NCBI RefSeq assembly: GCF_900114975.1
Contig: NZ_FOUU01000002.1
Location: forward strand, 170,649 to 234,648
Source of the DNA: Thermodesulforhabdus norvegica
Lineage (GTDB): Bacteria > Desulfobacterota > Syntrophobacteria > Syntrophobacterales > Thermodesulforhabdaceae
Direction of reading: 5' to 3'
Length of the DNA: 64,000 nucleotides
Shown here: positions 1-7,734 of the stretch, in pieces
How the letters are laid out: the number at the start of each line of letters is the position of its first letter
How positions within the stretch are numbered: position 1 is the first letter of the stretch
The notes under the pieces: model-generated
Database searches by the model: none
What the model was told of the DNA's origin: nothing
Seen by the model: only the letters and a program-made list of their open reading frames with translations
Translations under genes and position numbers: made by a program

Positions 1-320
1 ACAAAAATTGGGCTCGTGTTTGCCAGACTCACGGATACGGCGACGGAGGTGTGATCAAGAGAAGCTATCCAGAAAGCAAAGTGTGCCGCAAGACAAAAAC
101 CCGATCCGACAATGACCGGAAAGGGTGCCTTTTTCGTCTCCCTTTTCCGATCTTTGCGCAGGAAGTGAGAGATTAACAACAGGGTGGTTGCAATAACCAC
201 TCGATAGACCGCTACCGTTAAGGCAGGTGCCGAGGCCATTCTTATGAAAAGAGACGCCGAAGATACGGCCAGAATACCCGTTAGAACGACGGTACAGATC
301 TTCCATGCAGGCGTATGCAT
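1..320 (-). CDS. EamA/DMT-family transporter, N-terminal part (cut by window edge)
   Basis: The reverse strand is open from an ATG at 320 to the window start, giving about 106 residues with no stop. The translation begins MHTPAWKICTVV and shows hydrophobic segments near residues 6-26, 33-50 and 68-86. The small-residue-rich stretch ending in ASLDHTSVAVSVSLANTSP is typical of the first EamA repeat of drug/metabolite exporters (10-TM inner-membrane permeases). The substrate cannot be inferred. The gene runs away from the siroheme decarboxylase gene, so 321-637 is a divergent intergenic region. Family assignment is good; only the N-terminal third is visible. Confidence 0.75.
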   Translation of the reverse strand, partial: MHTPAWKICTVVLTGILAVSSASLFIRMASAPALTVAVYRVVIATTLLLISHFLRKDRKRETKKAPFPVIVGSGFCLAAHFAFWIASLDHTSVAVSVSLANTSPIF

Positions 321-637
321 ACCCGATCTCCGCACAATACAATGCCTATAAAATTCGCCTCGGGTTTTTTACAGTTCCTCCGGCGGTACAGCAATAATGA
401 AGATCGGAAAATCCTTAAGCAGGGCGATTTTAGACCCCCGTCGAGTGCGCTGATTCTGGCCCTGTGGAGCATGACCCCATCCTGATTTCCTGTCAAAAGC
501 CTGGATTAAATCCGCAAAGTGGAATAGAAAAACCAACTGTCGCAGGTGCTTGGATTTCTCGATGTTTTTCTTATACTTGGGTGTGATAAAAATACCAGTA
601 TTTAAATAAAGCCAGGTCCAAGTTAAGGAGAAAAAAG
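321..637. promoter_or_regulatory. Divergent intergenic region with a candidate promoter for the siroheme decarboxylase gene
   Basis: There is no convincing gene in these 317 bases. On the + strand TTGGAT (550-555) and TATACT (572-577) are 16 nt apart and form a plausible sigma-70 promoter about 60 nt upstream of the TTG start at 638. The ribosome-binding site is AAGGAG at 625-630. The promoter is inferred from pattern only. Confidence 0.4.
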
Positions 638-1672
638 TTGAAAGACAAACCTGCCAGCCCGGTCGAGACACTGGATCGCATAGACAGGCTTATACTTGAC
701 AGGATTCAAAAGGCCTTTCCCGTTGAGAGCCGGCCTTATGAGATTCTTGGCGATGAGATCGGTATAGACGAGGATGAGGTTCTGCGTCGGCTCGGCAGCT
801 TGAAACGCTGCGGGATCGTTCGACAGATCAGCGCCATCTTTCATACAACGGCCCTGGGCTATTCTACTTCTCTCGTCGCAATGGCCGTTCCAGAAAAGTA
901 TATAGAGGCGGCGGTGAGAGAAATAAACGCCTATCCGGGCGTAAGCCATAACTACCTTAGACCCGGGCTGTATAATATCTGGTTTACCATAGCCGTTCCA
1001 CCCGGTGAGGATCTTCCCTCGGTGGTTTCAGAAATAGCCGAAAAAGCCGGTGGATGGCCCTATCTGATTCTGCCCGCCCTGAAGAAGTATAAGCTTGCCG
1101 TGATTCTGGACGTTCTCGAGGAAGGTGATGCTCCCGTTTCCGATACGGTCGGCAGGTCCTTTCAGCCAGGGCACCGGAAATGCTCCTTTCCCCGAACCGA
1201 TCAAAACATTCGTATAGTGCGGGCAGTGCAAGAGGATCTCCCGGAGGTAAAGCGACCCTTTATGGAGACTGCAGAAAGGCTGGATATGACAGAACAGGAG
1301 TTGCTCGCCATCCTCAGAGAATGGCTGGAAAAGAGCTGGATCAGGAGATATGCCGCCGTCCTGAATCATCGAAGGGCCGGCTTTGAAGCCAACGGCATGG
1401 TTGTATGGTCCTGCCCGGAGGGCGAAATAGACAGGGTTGGGCGAATTCTGGCAACCTTTCCGGAAGTCAGCCATTGCTACCACAGGCCTGCACATCCCCC
1501 GGAATGGCCTTATAATATCTACGCCATGATTCACGGTCGTACGGAAGAGGAGTGTCGGAGGCTTGCGGAAAGGCTCTCAAAAAGTGTCGGTCTCTTTGAC
1601 TATGATGTTTTGTTCAGCGAAAAAGAATTCAAAAAGATTAGATTGAAACTGTTCTGGGATTACGAAGTGTAG
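638..1672 (+). CDS. ahbAB: Siroheme decarboxylase, natural AhbA-AhbB fusion
   Basis: Siroheme decarboxylase removes two acetate carboxyls from siroheme to give 12,18-didecarboxysiroheme in the alternative heme pathway of sulfate reducers and archaea. It is normally a complex of two AsnC-like subunits, AhbA and AhbB. Here one 344-residue chain holds both. The first unit (about 12-160) has a winged helix, then a ferredoxin-like domain with SHNY (His104) and YNIWFT. The second (about 188-335) repeats the plan with SHCYHR (His279) and YNIYAMIHG. A linker near 163-187 joins them. The start is TTG at 638, chosen because AAGGAG lies 7 nt upstream. The AsnC-like fold often draws the label Lrp/AsnC regulator, but the His and YNI motifs argue for the decarboxylase. 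No other heme gene lies nearby. Confidence 0.88.
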   Translation: MKDKPASPVETLDRIDRLILDRIQKAFPVESRPYEILGDEIGIDEDEVLRRLGSLKRCGIVRQISAIFHTTALGYSTSLVAMAVPEKYIEAAVREINAYPGVSHNYLRPGLYNIWFTIAVPPGEDLPSVVSEIAEKAGGWPYLILPALKKYKLAVILDVLEEGDAPVSDTVGRSFQPGHRKCSFPRTDQNIRIVRAVQEDLPEVKRPFMETAERLDMTEQELLAILREWLEKSWIRRYAAVLNHRRAGFEANGMVVWSCPEGEIDRVGRILATFPEVSHCYHRPAHPPEWPYNIYAMIHGRTEEECRRLAERLSKSVGLFDYDVLFSEKEFKKIRLKLFWDYEV

Positions 1673-1688
1673 CCGGGAGGACGGGGCC

Positions 1689-2045
1689 ATGGTGGATCTT
1701 AAAGATGTGGATAGGGAAGAGTACGAGAGAAGAAAGCGGGCAATTTTTGAGTCCATGTCGAAGCGTGGACAGCAGAGAATCCTGAAAATGGGCTATGAGA
1801 ACTGGGATCCCTTTGTTGAGCCCAAGGATCCCCGGGAAAGGCTTGTATCAGATCCTGCCAGGCAGGCTGTCGGCTTGCTTGTGAAATTTTACGAAACCAG
1901 CAAGATCGGGGAGCTTGCCAGGACGTATCACAGAGAGCTCTTCGACCTTGCAAACGGGCTTATTAGAGGCGAAGCAAAGGCCAGGGTTATTTTCGCCTTT
2001 GTCAAATGGTATGAAGAAGAGATTGGTCAGAAAGGTGTCAGGTAG
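1689..2045 (+). CDS. Conserved-looking hypothetical protein, 118 aa
   Basis: I do not recognise this family. The 118-residue product is soluble, highly charged and predicted mostly helical, with no signal peptide, no membrane segment and no cysteines. An N-terminal part rich in Arg/Glu (DREEYERRKRAIFESM) is followed by a segment with WDPF and PKDPRE, then two helices. It starts 16 nt after the siroheme decarboxylase gene, with GGGAGGACGGGGCC before the ATG, so it is probably cotranscribed. An accessory role in heme synthesis is possible but is guilt by association only. Its end overlaps the end of the convergent yihY-like gene by 8 nt. Confidence 0.7.
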   Translation: MVDLKDVDREEYERRKRAIFESMSKRGQQRILKMGYENWDPFVEPKDPRERLVSDPARQAVGLLVKFYETSKIGELARTYHRELFDLANGLIRGEAKARVIFAFVKWYEEEIGQKGVR

Positions 2046-2928
2046 TATTGTCGTAGGGTCTGCATTCTGTAAGCCTGGCCCTGAATTCGGGGGATTTCCT
2101 GAAAAGGAGGCTGTTTAACTGACCGCCCAGAAGTATGAAAACCCCTATCAGGTATAACCAGGTCATGAAGGCAATAACCGTTCCCAGGGCTCCGTAAAAC
2201 TTATTGTAAGGTGCTATCTTTTTTAAATAGATTCCGAAGAGCTGGGAGGTTAGGAGTCCGCCGAATACAGCCAGCCCGGTCCCGGGCAGATTATAGGCAG
2301 TATTTCTGGGAATGTCGGGGCCGAACCGGTAGATCAAAAGCAGAGCAACGTACATACCCACGATGGAAACGATGAACCTTACGGTAGCTATGGTGGTCCC
2401 CACGAATTTCCCCCATCTAAGTGCTTCCATAATTTTTTCCGTTATCAGCGGACCGATTACGAGAAGAAGAAAGGTCAAGGTAAGAACGCTACACAGCGTT
2501 ACCGTAAGGGTTAAGGCAACGAGTTTAACCTTCCAGTAGGGCCTCGTTTCCTTTATCCCGTAGATCCTGTTCAAAGTTCCCATCATGCTGTGGACTGCAT
2601 TTGAGGCCGACCAGAGGGCAAGGAGCAGCGTACCAAAGGCCATGAGACCCTTGGGTTTTACGAGGATGTTAACAACGGTATTTCCGATAAGTTCGTAGGC
2701 AGGCGGAGGTAATGTGGTCTGAAGAAGTTGCAGAATTCTCGCCCGGTCTGAAAAAGGCGGCAGAAAGCCGGCAAGAGAAAACAAAAAGATGAGAAAGGGG
2801 AAGATGGAGTAAAAAAACCAGAAAGCCAGTTCTGCACTGAGGCCGAAGCCGTGACTTCCCCTGAATTCGCCGATAAGGGTACCACAACTCCGGAAAAAAG
2901 TGCGAATTGTCCCGGTGAAGTAATTCAA
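2038..2928 (-). CDS. YihY/BrkB-family inner-membrane protein
   Basis: The 296-residue product has about six membrane helices and the typical YihY/BrkB opening, in which an amphipathic N-terminus leads into a helix with AFWFFYSIFPFLIFLFSLAG. It continues through an A-x-SA segment (LLALWSASNAVHSMMGTLNRIYG) and ends GVFILLGGQLNSLLF, all family hallmarks. These proteins were once misnamed ribonuclease BN; their true function is not established. Translation probably starts at TTG 2928, with GAGGG about 6 nt upstream. The gene lies 22 nt downstream of the NrpR-like regulator gene on the same strand and may be read from the same transcript. Confidence 0.85.
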   Translation of the reverse strand: MNYFTGTIRTFFRSCGTLIGEFRGSHGFGLSAELAFWFFYSIFPFLIFLFSLAGFLPPFSDRARILQLLQTTLPPPAYELIGNTVVNILVKPKGLMAFGTLLLALWSASNAVHSMMGTLNRIYGIKETRPYWKVKLVALTLTVTLCSVLTLTFLLLVIGPLITEKIMEALRWGKFVGTTIATVRFIVSIVGMYVALLLIYRFGPDIPRNTAYNLPGTGLAVFGGLLTSQLFGIYLKKIAPYNKFYGALGTVIAFMTWLYLIGVFILLGGQLNSLLFRKSPEFRARLTECRPYDNTT

Positions 2929-2950
2929 GCTAACCCTCTGTCAGAGTCTG

Positions 2951-3946
2951 TCAAATGTACTTTTTCAATTTGTAGTACGGAAATAATCTCTCGTAGTCCA
3001 GTAGGGCGGCGAGAGCCCTTGAATGAACGCTATGGCCTTTTTCTTCCACAATGGCTATGGGGTTCAGACCTCCTATTACCACGGAGCCGATCTGTCCTGC
3101 CGGCACGGGAATATCGAGCAGAGGTTCGTCGGGCCATCCTATAAGCATAAAGCCCCCAAGTCCCACCTTTTCAAGGCGCTGGGCTATCTCTATAACCTGG
3201 CTTCTGCTTTCGGCCGGCATTTCTCTGAAACCTGCTCCGATTTTTCCGTTGCCCGATGAGATGGCTTCGCTGTAGTCGGTCATCCTGCTGCGGATGAATA
3301 CTTCGAGGGGATCAATGCTCGTTCCCTGGTAGTATATGACCTCGGCGAAACGGTAGGGTTTGTGACTTTTCAGCTCCAGCAATCCTCCGAATAGAGATGT
3401 TACCGGTATCCCGTGATGTAGCAAAACACCGTTAAGAGTCACCGAGCACACAGTTCCAACGGCAATATGATCTTTTGGCACGGTGATTCCCCCGATGGTT
3501 TCACCGGCTTTGAAGACCGTTACCAGTTGTCCCATCCCGTAGCCCCGTTCAAAAACCGCTTCGATGTACTCCAGGTTCTGTTTCAATACTTCGTGATGCA
3601 TTACGCTCACGTTTATGACCACGGTTCCGGTTTTAAAGTGGACATCGAAAGTCATTAAGTAGGTTAGCCGGTCGATTTTGGACGACAGCAGACTTACTTT
3701 CTCAAAAATGGAATTTTCTTCAACTTCTTTTTTGCCGAGCTCAGTGATTAACCTGCCTTTCTTTCCGAGGTTTTTCGTGAAGCCCTCTTTATCGAGCCTT
3801 GCAAGATACAATCGTACTGTTCGTTCGCTCATGGGATATCCCCTGGTACTCAGCCGTTCTGCAATTTCCCGGCTGGACAGAGGCTCATCAGCCTGAGACA
3901 GGATTCTTAAAATTCGAAGGCAGTTTACCTTTATGTCCTCTTTCAT
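2951..3946 (-). CDS. nrpR: NrpR-like transcriptional regulator (archaeal nitrogen repressor family)
   Basis: NrpR represses nitrogen-assimilation genes in methanogens and is released by 2-oxoglutarate. This 331-residue protein has a winged-helix domain at residues 8-65 (SSREIAERLSTRGYPMSERTVRLYLARL) and one NrpR effector domain (DUF128) at about 85-325. Characteristic segments are GVLLHHGIP, GTSIDPLEVFI, AGFREMPAES and PVPAGQIGSVVIGGLNPIAIVEE. Methanogen NrpR can have two effector domains; this copy has one. It is divergently placed from an archaeal-type glutamate synthase, a fitting target. A perfect 14-bp palindrome lies 20 nt upstream of its start. Family assignment is strong; the regulated genes are inference. 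Confidence 0.88.
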   Translation of the reverse strand: MKEDIKVNCLRILRILSQADEPLSSREIAERLSTRGYPMSERTVRLYLARLDKEGFTKNLGKKGRLITELGKKEVEENSIFEKVSLLSSKIDRLTYLMTFDVHFKTGTVVINVSVMHHEVLKQNLEYIEAVFERGYGMGQLVTVFKAGETIGGITVPKDHIAVGTVCSVTLNGVLLHHGIPVTSLFGGLLELKSHKPYRFAEVIYYQGTSIDPLEVFIRSRMTDYSEAISSGNGKIGAGFREMPAESRSQVIEIAQRLEKVGLGGFMLIGWPDEPLLDIPVPAGQIGSVVIGGLNPIAIVEEKGHSVHSRALAALLDYERLFPYYKLKKYI

Positions 3947-3966
3947 GGTGTCCTCCTGACCGTAAA

Positions 3967-3980
3967 CGGCAATATTGCCG
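3967..3980. promoter_or_regulatory. Perfect palindrome upstream of nrpR, candidate NrpR operator
   Basis: CGGCAATATTGCCG is a perfect 14-bp inverted repeat placed 20 bases before the nrpR start, a suitable spot for autoregulation. Its GGCAAT half-site recurs at 4193-4198 and as AATGCC at 4215-4220, in front of the divergent glutamate synthase gene. It does not match the methanogen GGAA-N6-TTCC operator, so binding by this NrpR is a hypothesis. Confidence 0.5.
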
Positions 3981-4171
3981 GCTTATGGTGATCAATACGG
4001 TACCACTGCCGACACATCACGGAAAATTCAACATCTACATACCACTATCTTGAGCCTGTGTAAACCTTTGCGGAAATTATGCCAATATCCCGGGCGTAAA
4101 TGCCGGAAAAATGGAGGTCCCCACGGTGAAGATTTTCTTTGTGTCGGCTTGATCTTTTCGTGAAATTCGGG

Positions 4172-4220
4172 TATTGGCATTTTGATGCCTATGGCAATTT
4201 AATTCCGGAAGAACAATGCC
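4172..4220 (+). promoter_or_regulatory. Repeated GGCAT/GGCAAT half-sites before the glutamate synthase gene
   Basis: GGCAT (4176-4180), a TTTG spacer and ATGCC (4185-4189) form an inverted repeat. It is followed by GGCAAT at 4193-4198, the palindrome TTCCGGAA at 4203-4210 and AATGCC at 4215-4220, just ahead of the ribosome-binding site. The half-sites resemble the palindrome near nrpR. A weak -35/-10 pair (TTGATC 4149-4154, TATTGG 4172-4177, 17-nt gap) would be blocked by a repressor bound here. Confidence 0.4.
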
Positions 4221-4241
4221 GACATGCTAAGGAGGTCCCTT

Positions 4242-5819
4242 ATGAACCTGCACAGGCCAAACGCCAACGAAGCCCTTGGAACAAAAAATCGTTCCCGTAA
4301 TGTTGCCCCCCAGTCGGGCATCTGCAGTCGGTGTATCGATGGCTGCGCTGGAAACTGCGATCTTTTTAACGCAACCTTCAGAGGTAGAGAACTCCTTTAC
4401 CCGCAACCCTTCGGGGAGATTACCGCAGGAGCCGACAAAGACTACCCCGTGGATTATTCTCACCTTAACATCATGGGTTATGCCGTTGGAGCTTTCGGAG
4501 TGGATCCCGACCCTAACGTTGCCACCTTTCCTGCAGTTGATACCGAAACGTCCTTTGGATTTAAAAACAGGGTTAAAATGAAGGTTCCGATTTTCACCGG
4601 TGCCCTGGGAAGTACCGACATAGCCAGGAAAAACTGGGAACATTTTGCCGTTGGTGCCGCCATAAGCGGTATTACCATAGTGTGTGGAGAAAACGTCTGC
4701 GGCATTGATCCCGGACTGGAGCTTGATTCCAGCGGCAGGGTTAAAGAATCTCCCGAAATGCGCCGAAGGGTGGAAACCTACCGGCGTTATCATGAAGGAT
4801 ACGGTGATATTTTCGTTCAGCTTAACGTAGAGGACACCCGCTTCGGTGTGGCCGAATACGCTATCGAAAAGTTGGGTGTTGAGACCATCGAGCTGAAATG
4901 GGGGCAGGGTGCAAAATCCATAGGCGGTGAGATTAAGGTCGATTCTATCGAACGGGCCAGAGAACTTAAGAAAAGGGGCTATATCGTGACTCCGGATCCG
5001 GACAACCCTGCTGTTGAGGCCGCCTTCAGGGATGGGGCCGTAAAACAATTTGAGCGTCATTCCAGGCTTGGGTTTGTGGATCAGGAAAGCTTTATGAAGG
5101 AAGTGGAGCGGTTGAGAAAGCTCGGTGCGAAAAGAGTCACGCTCAAAACGGGAGCTTATCCCATGAGAGAGCTGGCCATGGCCATCAGGTGGGCATCCGA
5201 TGCCAGGATTGACCTCCTCACCATAGACGGCGCTCCCGGGGGAACCGGTATGAGCCCCTGGCGCATGATGTGTGAGTGGGGAATCCCGTCAATTTACCTG
5301 CACTCCATGGCCTACGAACTCTGCCGTCGGCTTGCGGCAAAGGGCGCTTACGTGCCCGACCTGGCCTTCGCCGGTGGGTTTTCCACGGAAGATCACGTCT
5401 TCAAGGCCATCGCCCTGGGGGCTCCTTACTGCAAAGCCGTCTGCATGGGCAGGGCTCTCATGATACCCGGCATGGTGGGTAAGAACATCCAGAAATGGCT
5501 TGACGAAGGCAAGCTTCCCAGCACCGTTGCCAAATACGGAAGCACCAAAGAGGAGATTTTCGTCTGCTACGAGGAACTCAGGGCGAAATACGGAAACGAA
5601 GTGGATAAGATGCCTCTGGGTGCCATCGGCATATACAGCGTTACGGAAAAAATCAGGGTGGGACTTCAGCAACTGATGGCCGGTGCAAGAAAGTGGCGTG
5701 TAGACCTTATTTCCAGAAGCGACCTGGCAGCTCTGACGGAAGAAGCCGCAAGAGTAACGGGCATTCCTTATGTCATGGATGCTTACAGAGAAGAAGCCTT
5801 GACCATAATCGACGGCTAG
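4242..5819 (+). CDS. Archaeal-type glutamate synthase, FMN-binding subunit
   Basis: This 525-residue protein is the stand-alone FMN/TIM-barrel synthase domain of glutamate synthase (GltB central region). It lacks the N-terminal glutaminase and the C-terminal beta-helix of the large bacterial enzyme. It would make glutamate from 2-oxoglutarate using ammonia or a partner amidotransferase. A Cys cluster (C-x2-C-x3-C-x3-C, residues 28-39, CSRCIDGCAGNC) suggests an Fe-S cluster. The barrel includes ETSFGFKNRVKMKVPIFTGALG and DLLTIDGAPGGTGMSPW. An upstream in-frame ATG at 4224 is rejected because AAGGAGGT (4229-4236) lies inside it; ATG 4242 is correctly spaced. It stands next to nrpR, which suggests nitrogen control. 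A terminator follows. Confidence 0.87.
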   Translation: MNLHRPNANEALGTKNRSRNVAPQSGICSRCIDGCAGNCDLFNATFRGRELLYPQPFGEITAGADKDYPVDYSHLNIMGYAVGAFGVDPDPNVATFPAVDTETSFGFKNRVKMKVPIFTGALGSTDIARKNWEHFAVGAAISGITIVCGENVCGIDPGLELDSSGRVKESPEMRRRVETYRRYHEGYGDIFVQLNVEDTRFGVAEYAIEKLGVETIELKWGQGAKSIGGEIKVDSIERARELKKRGYIVTPDPDNPAVEAAFRDGAVKQFERHSRLGFVDQESFMKEVERLRKLGAKRVTLKTGAYPMRELAMAIRWASDARIDLLTIDGAPGGTGMSPWRMMCEWGIPSIYLHSMAYELCRRLAAKGAYVPDLAFAGGFSTEDHVFKAIALGAPYCKAVCMGRALMIPGMVGKNIQKWLDEGKLPSTVAKYGSTKEEIFVCYEELRAKYGNEVDKMPLGAIGIYSVTEKIRVGLQQLMAGARKWRVDLISRSDLAALTEEAARVTGIPYVMDAYREEALTIIDG

Positions 5820-5826
5820 AAACAGC

Positions 5827-5860
5827 ATGGGGAGCCTTTGGGGCTCCCCATTTTGCTTTC
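5827..5860 (+). terminator. Rho-independent terminator after the glutamate synthase gene
   Basis: ATGGGGAGCC (5827-5836) pairs with GGCTCCCCAT (5842-5851) around a five-base loop and is followed by TTTTGCTTTC. Confidence 0.85.
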
Positions 5861-6066
5861 CCGTCAACGGCTAAACTTACCCGCCTTGATACTTAAGATC
5901 CCCTTTAGTGTGCCGGGTTTTTCCGTATTCTGCTTTGAGAACTTTTAGAAGGTCGTTGACTGAAGAACTCAGGTCGATTTGAATCAAAAACCGGGGTATT
6001 ATTTCGTAATCAACTGGTCCGACGGCTTAAAGCCTGGTTGAATTTGGGGAACCCGGGAGAGCCGAA

Positions 6067-6846
6067 ATGAAAGCCATAGATTCCCATGTACATTGCGGTC
6101 TGGTTGGGAGCTCGGGAATTGGAGAGCCCGATCAGAGCTTTGAAGCCTATTACGGATTGGTTAAGGGATGTGGCATTGACGGTGCCGTTTTTTTCCCTCC
6201 CGTCATCGAGGTCTACAATCGTTATGATCCTTATTTTACCGATTCTTCGGAATGGCAGGGTAGACGCAACGCCGCCCATGATTACCTTTTGAGCCTTACC
6301 GGTAACCTTGATTTCAAGGTTTTCCCCTACCTTTTTGTGTGGAACGATTATGCCTATGAACGCCTTTCCGAGGGATTCTACGGTGTAAAGTGGCATAGGC
6401 ACTCTGGAGAGCCCCGGTACAATTACGATGATCCCCGGTGCCTGAGGTTTATTCAGGAGGTTCGACTCAGAAGGATGCCCGTTGTTCTGGAAGAGGAATT
6501 TCACAACACCGTCAGATTTGTGAAAGATCTTGCCCCGGGCGTTACGGTTATCATTCCTCATTGCGGTATGCTTAACGGAGGTTATGAAAGAATCAAGGCC
6601 GAAGGGCTCTGGGAGCTTGAAAATGTTTATGCCGATACGGCCCTTGCGCCTTCATGGATTATAGAGGATTTTATTTCACGCTACGGGCCGGAAAAGCTAT
6701 TATTCGGATCGGATTTCCCTTTTGGAGACCCCGTAGGAGAGCTCAGAAAGGTTACAGGGCTTAAGGTAGATGATGGGGTTAAACTTATGATTTGCAGAGA
6801 AAACATTTTGCGCATTCTGGAGCGGGTACGAAAGGAGGGATCATGA
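6067..6846 (+). CDS. TIM-barrel metal-dependent hydrolase (amidohydrolase family)
   Basis: The 259-residue protein has the amidohydrolase-2 (COG2159) layout. The metal-binding HxH comes immediately (DSHVHC, His7 and His9), a later His lies in VIIPHCGMLNGG, and an Asp in LLFGSDFPFG closes the barrel. No signal peptide is present. Family members are decarboxylases or hydrolases with very varied substrates, so the reaction cannot be named. The gene overlaps the following deacetylase-like gene by four bases (ATGA), showing translational coupling. The pair may act on the same acylated or amide-linked compound; that is inference. Confidence 0.8.
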   Translation: MKAIDSHVHCGLVGSSGIGEPDQSFEAYYGLVKGCGIDGAVFFPPVIEVYNRYDPYFTDSSEWQGRRNAAHDYLLSLTGNLDFKVFPYLFVWNDYAYERLSEGFYGVKWHRHSGEPRYNYDDPRCLRFIQEVRLRRMPVVLEEEFHNTVRFVKDLAPGVTVIIPHCGMLNGGYERIKAEGLWELENVYADTALAPSWIIEDFISRYGPEKLLFGSDFPFGDPVGELRKVTGLKVDDGVKLMICRENILRILERVRKEGS

Positions 6847-7607
6847 AGATTGTTTATCATCCCGATTTTCTGCAGGTTTATACGCGTGATCCGGCAGCGG
6901 CGCCGGGGCGCCTGGAACCCATACTTGAAGAGCTTTCGAAAGAAGACTTTGAGATCATAGAGGCATATCCTGCCGGGTGGGACGATCTTCTGCGGGTCCA
7001 TACGGAAAGGCACATCCAGTCCGTTGTCCATCACGGTCTTTACAACATAGCGGCCCTTGCTGCAGGGGGTGCTATGATTGCCGCGGAAACGGGCTTGAAA
7101 GAACCCTGTTTTGCAGTCATCCGTCCCCCGGGGCATCACGCCTCTTCCGACAGTGCCTGGGGCTTTTGCTTCTTCAATAATATGGCCGTGGCGATAGAAT
7201 ACCTGAGATCTTCTCGAAAGATTTCCTCGGCCTTTATCCTGGACTTTGACCTTCATTACGGCGATGGGACCGTTAACATTCTGGGAAACCGTGAAAACAT
7301 CACGATATTTAACCCGGAAGCAACGGACCGCAGAAAATATATTGCTTCTGTTGAAGAGGCTCTGAGTAACGCCTTACCCGACATCATCGGAGTTTCCGCA
7401 GGTTTCGACAACCACGTGGATGACTGGGGTGGACTTCTTACGACGGAAGACTACTACACAATGGGAAAACTGGTTTTCGAGCGGAGCAGAGAAGTGGGCT
7501 GCGGATGCTTCGGGATACTTGAGGGGGGATACAACCATCAGGTGCTGGGTAAAAACGTGAGGGCTTTCGTCAGAGGACTCGGAGGACTTCCGCCCGCTTC
7601 CATGTAG
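6843..7607 (+). CDS. Histone-deacetylase-superfamily hydrolase (AcuC/acetylpolyamine amidohydrolase-like)
   Basis: The 254-residue enzyme carries the zinc-dependent deacetylase core. RPPGHHAS supplies the His pair (98-99). [11 protein letters not shown] supplies ligands Asp136 and His138. GVSAGFDNH supplies Asp189. A Tyr replaces the second His of the usual HHG motif. Bacterial relatives deacetylate acetyl-CoA synthetase (AcuC) or acetylated polyamines. The protein is short (relatives are 300-380 residues) with a reduced C-terminal region. The start is ATG 6843, which overlaps the previous stop and has AAGGAGGG just upstream; an in-frame ATG at 6792 lies inside the hydrolase gene and is rejected. 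A second deacetylase-like gene lies at 37.3-38.2 kb. Confidence 0.85.
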   Translation: MKIVYHPDFLQVYTRDPAAAPGRLEPILEELSKEDFEIIEAYPAGWDDLLRVHTERHIQSVVHHGLYNIAALAAGGAMIAAETGLKEPCFAVIRPPGHHASSDSAWGFCFFNNMAVAIEYLRSSRKISSAFILDFDLHYGDGTVNILGNRENITIFNPEATDRRKYIASVEEALSNALPDIIGVSAGFDNHVDDWGGLLTTEDYYTMGKLVFERSREVGCGCFGILEGGYNHQVLGKNVRAFVRGLGGLPPASM

Positions 7608-7653
7608 TTTTCGCCTTAATGGTTTGGTTTTACTGAAAATGCCTCTTCTTTGT

Positions 7654-7682
7654 TTGACAACACTGAACGGAGCAGGCAAAAT
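7654..7682 (+). promoter_or_regulatory. Candidate sigma-70 promoter of sucCD
   Basis: TTGACA (7654-7659) and CAAAAT (7677-7682) are separated by 17 nt, about 52 nt before the sucC start. The -35 is perfect and the -10 matches four of six positions. Confidence 0.45.
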
Positions 7683-7734
7683 TGTGGCACCTGTTCCGTT
7701 CCGGTCAATGTTTAACCCGGCAGAGGAGTTTCTC

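Noticed and set aside
369-671. Open reading frame of about 100 codons on the reverse strand before the siroheme decarboxylase gene
   Set aside because: It begins inside the decarboxylase coding region, covers its promoter and ribosome-binding site, and its translation has no recognisable features.
638-1672. Lrp/AsnC transcriptional regulator
   Set aside because: The fold is shared, but two fused units with SHNY/SHCYHR and YNI motifs fit siroheme decarboxylase much better than a regulator.
4149-4190. Possible sigma-54 promoter before the glutamate synthase gene
   Set aside because: The TGGCAT...TGCC elements place GG and GC nine bases apart instead of ten; they are better read as an inverted repeat.
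4227-5060. Long reverse-strand frame inside the glutamate synthase gene
   Set aside because: It is antisense to a strongly conserved enzyme and its product has no domain features.
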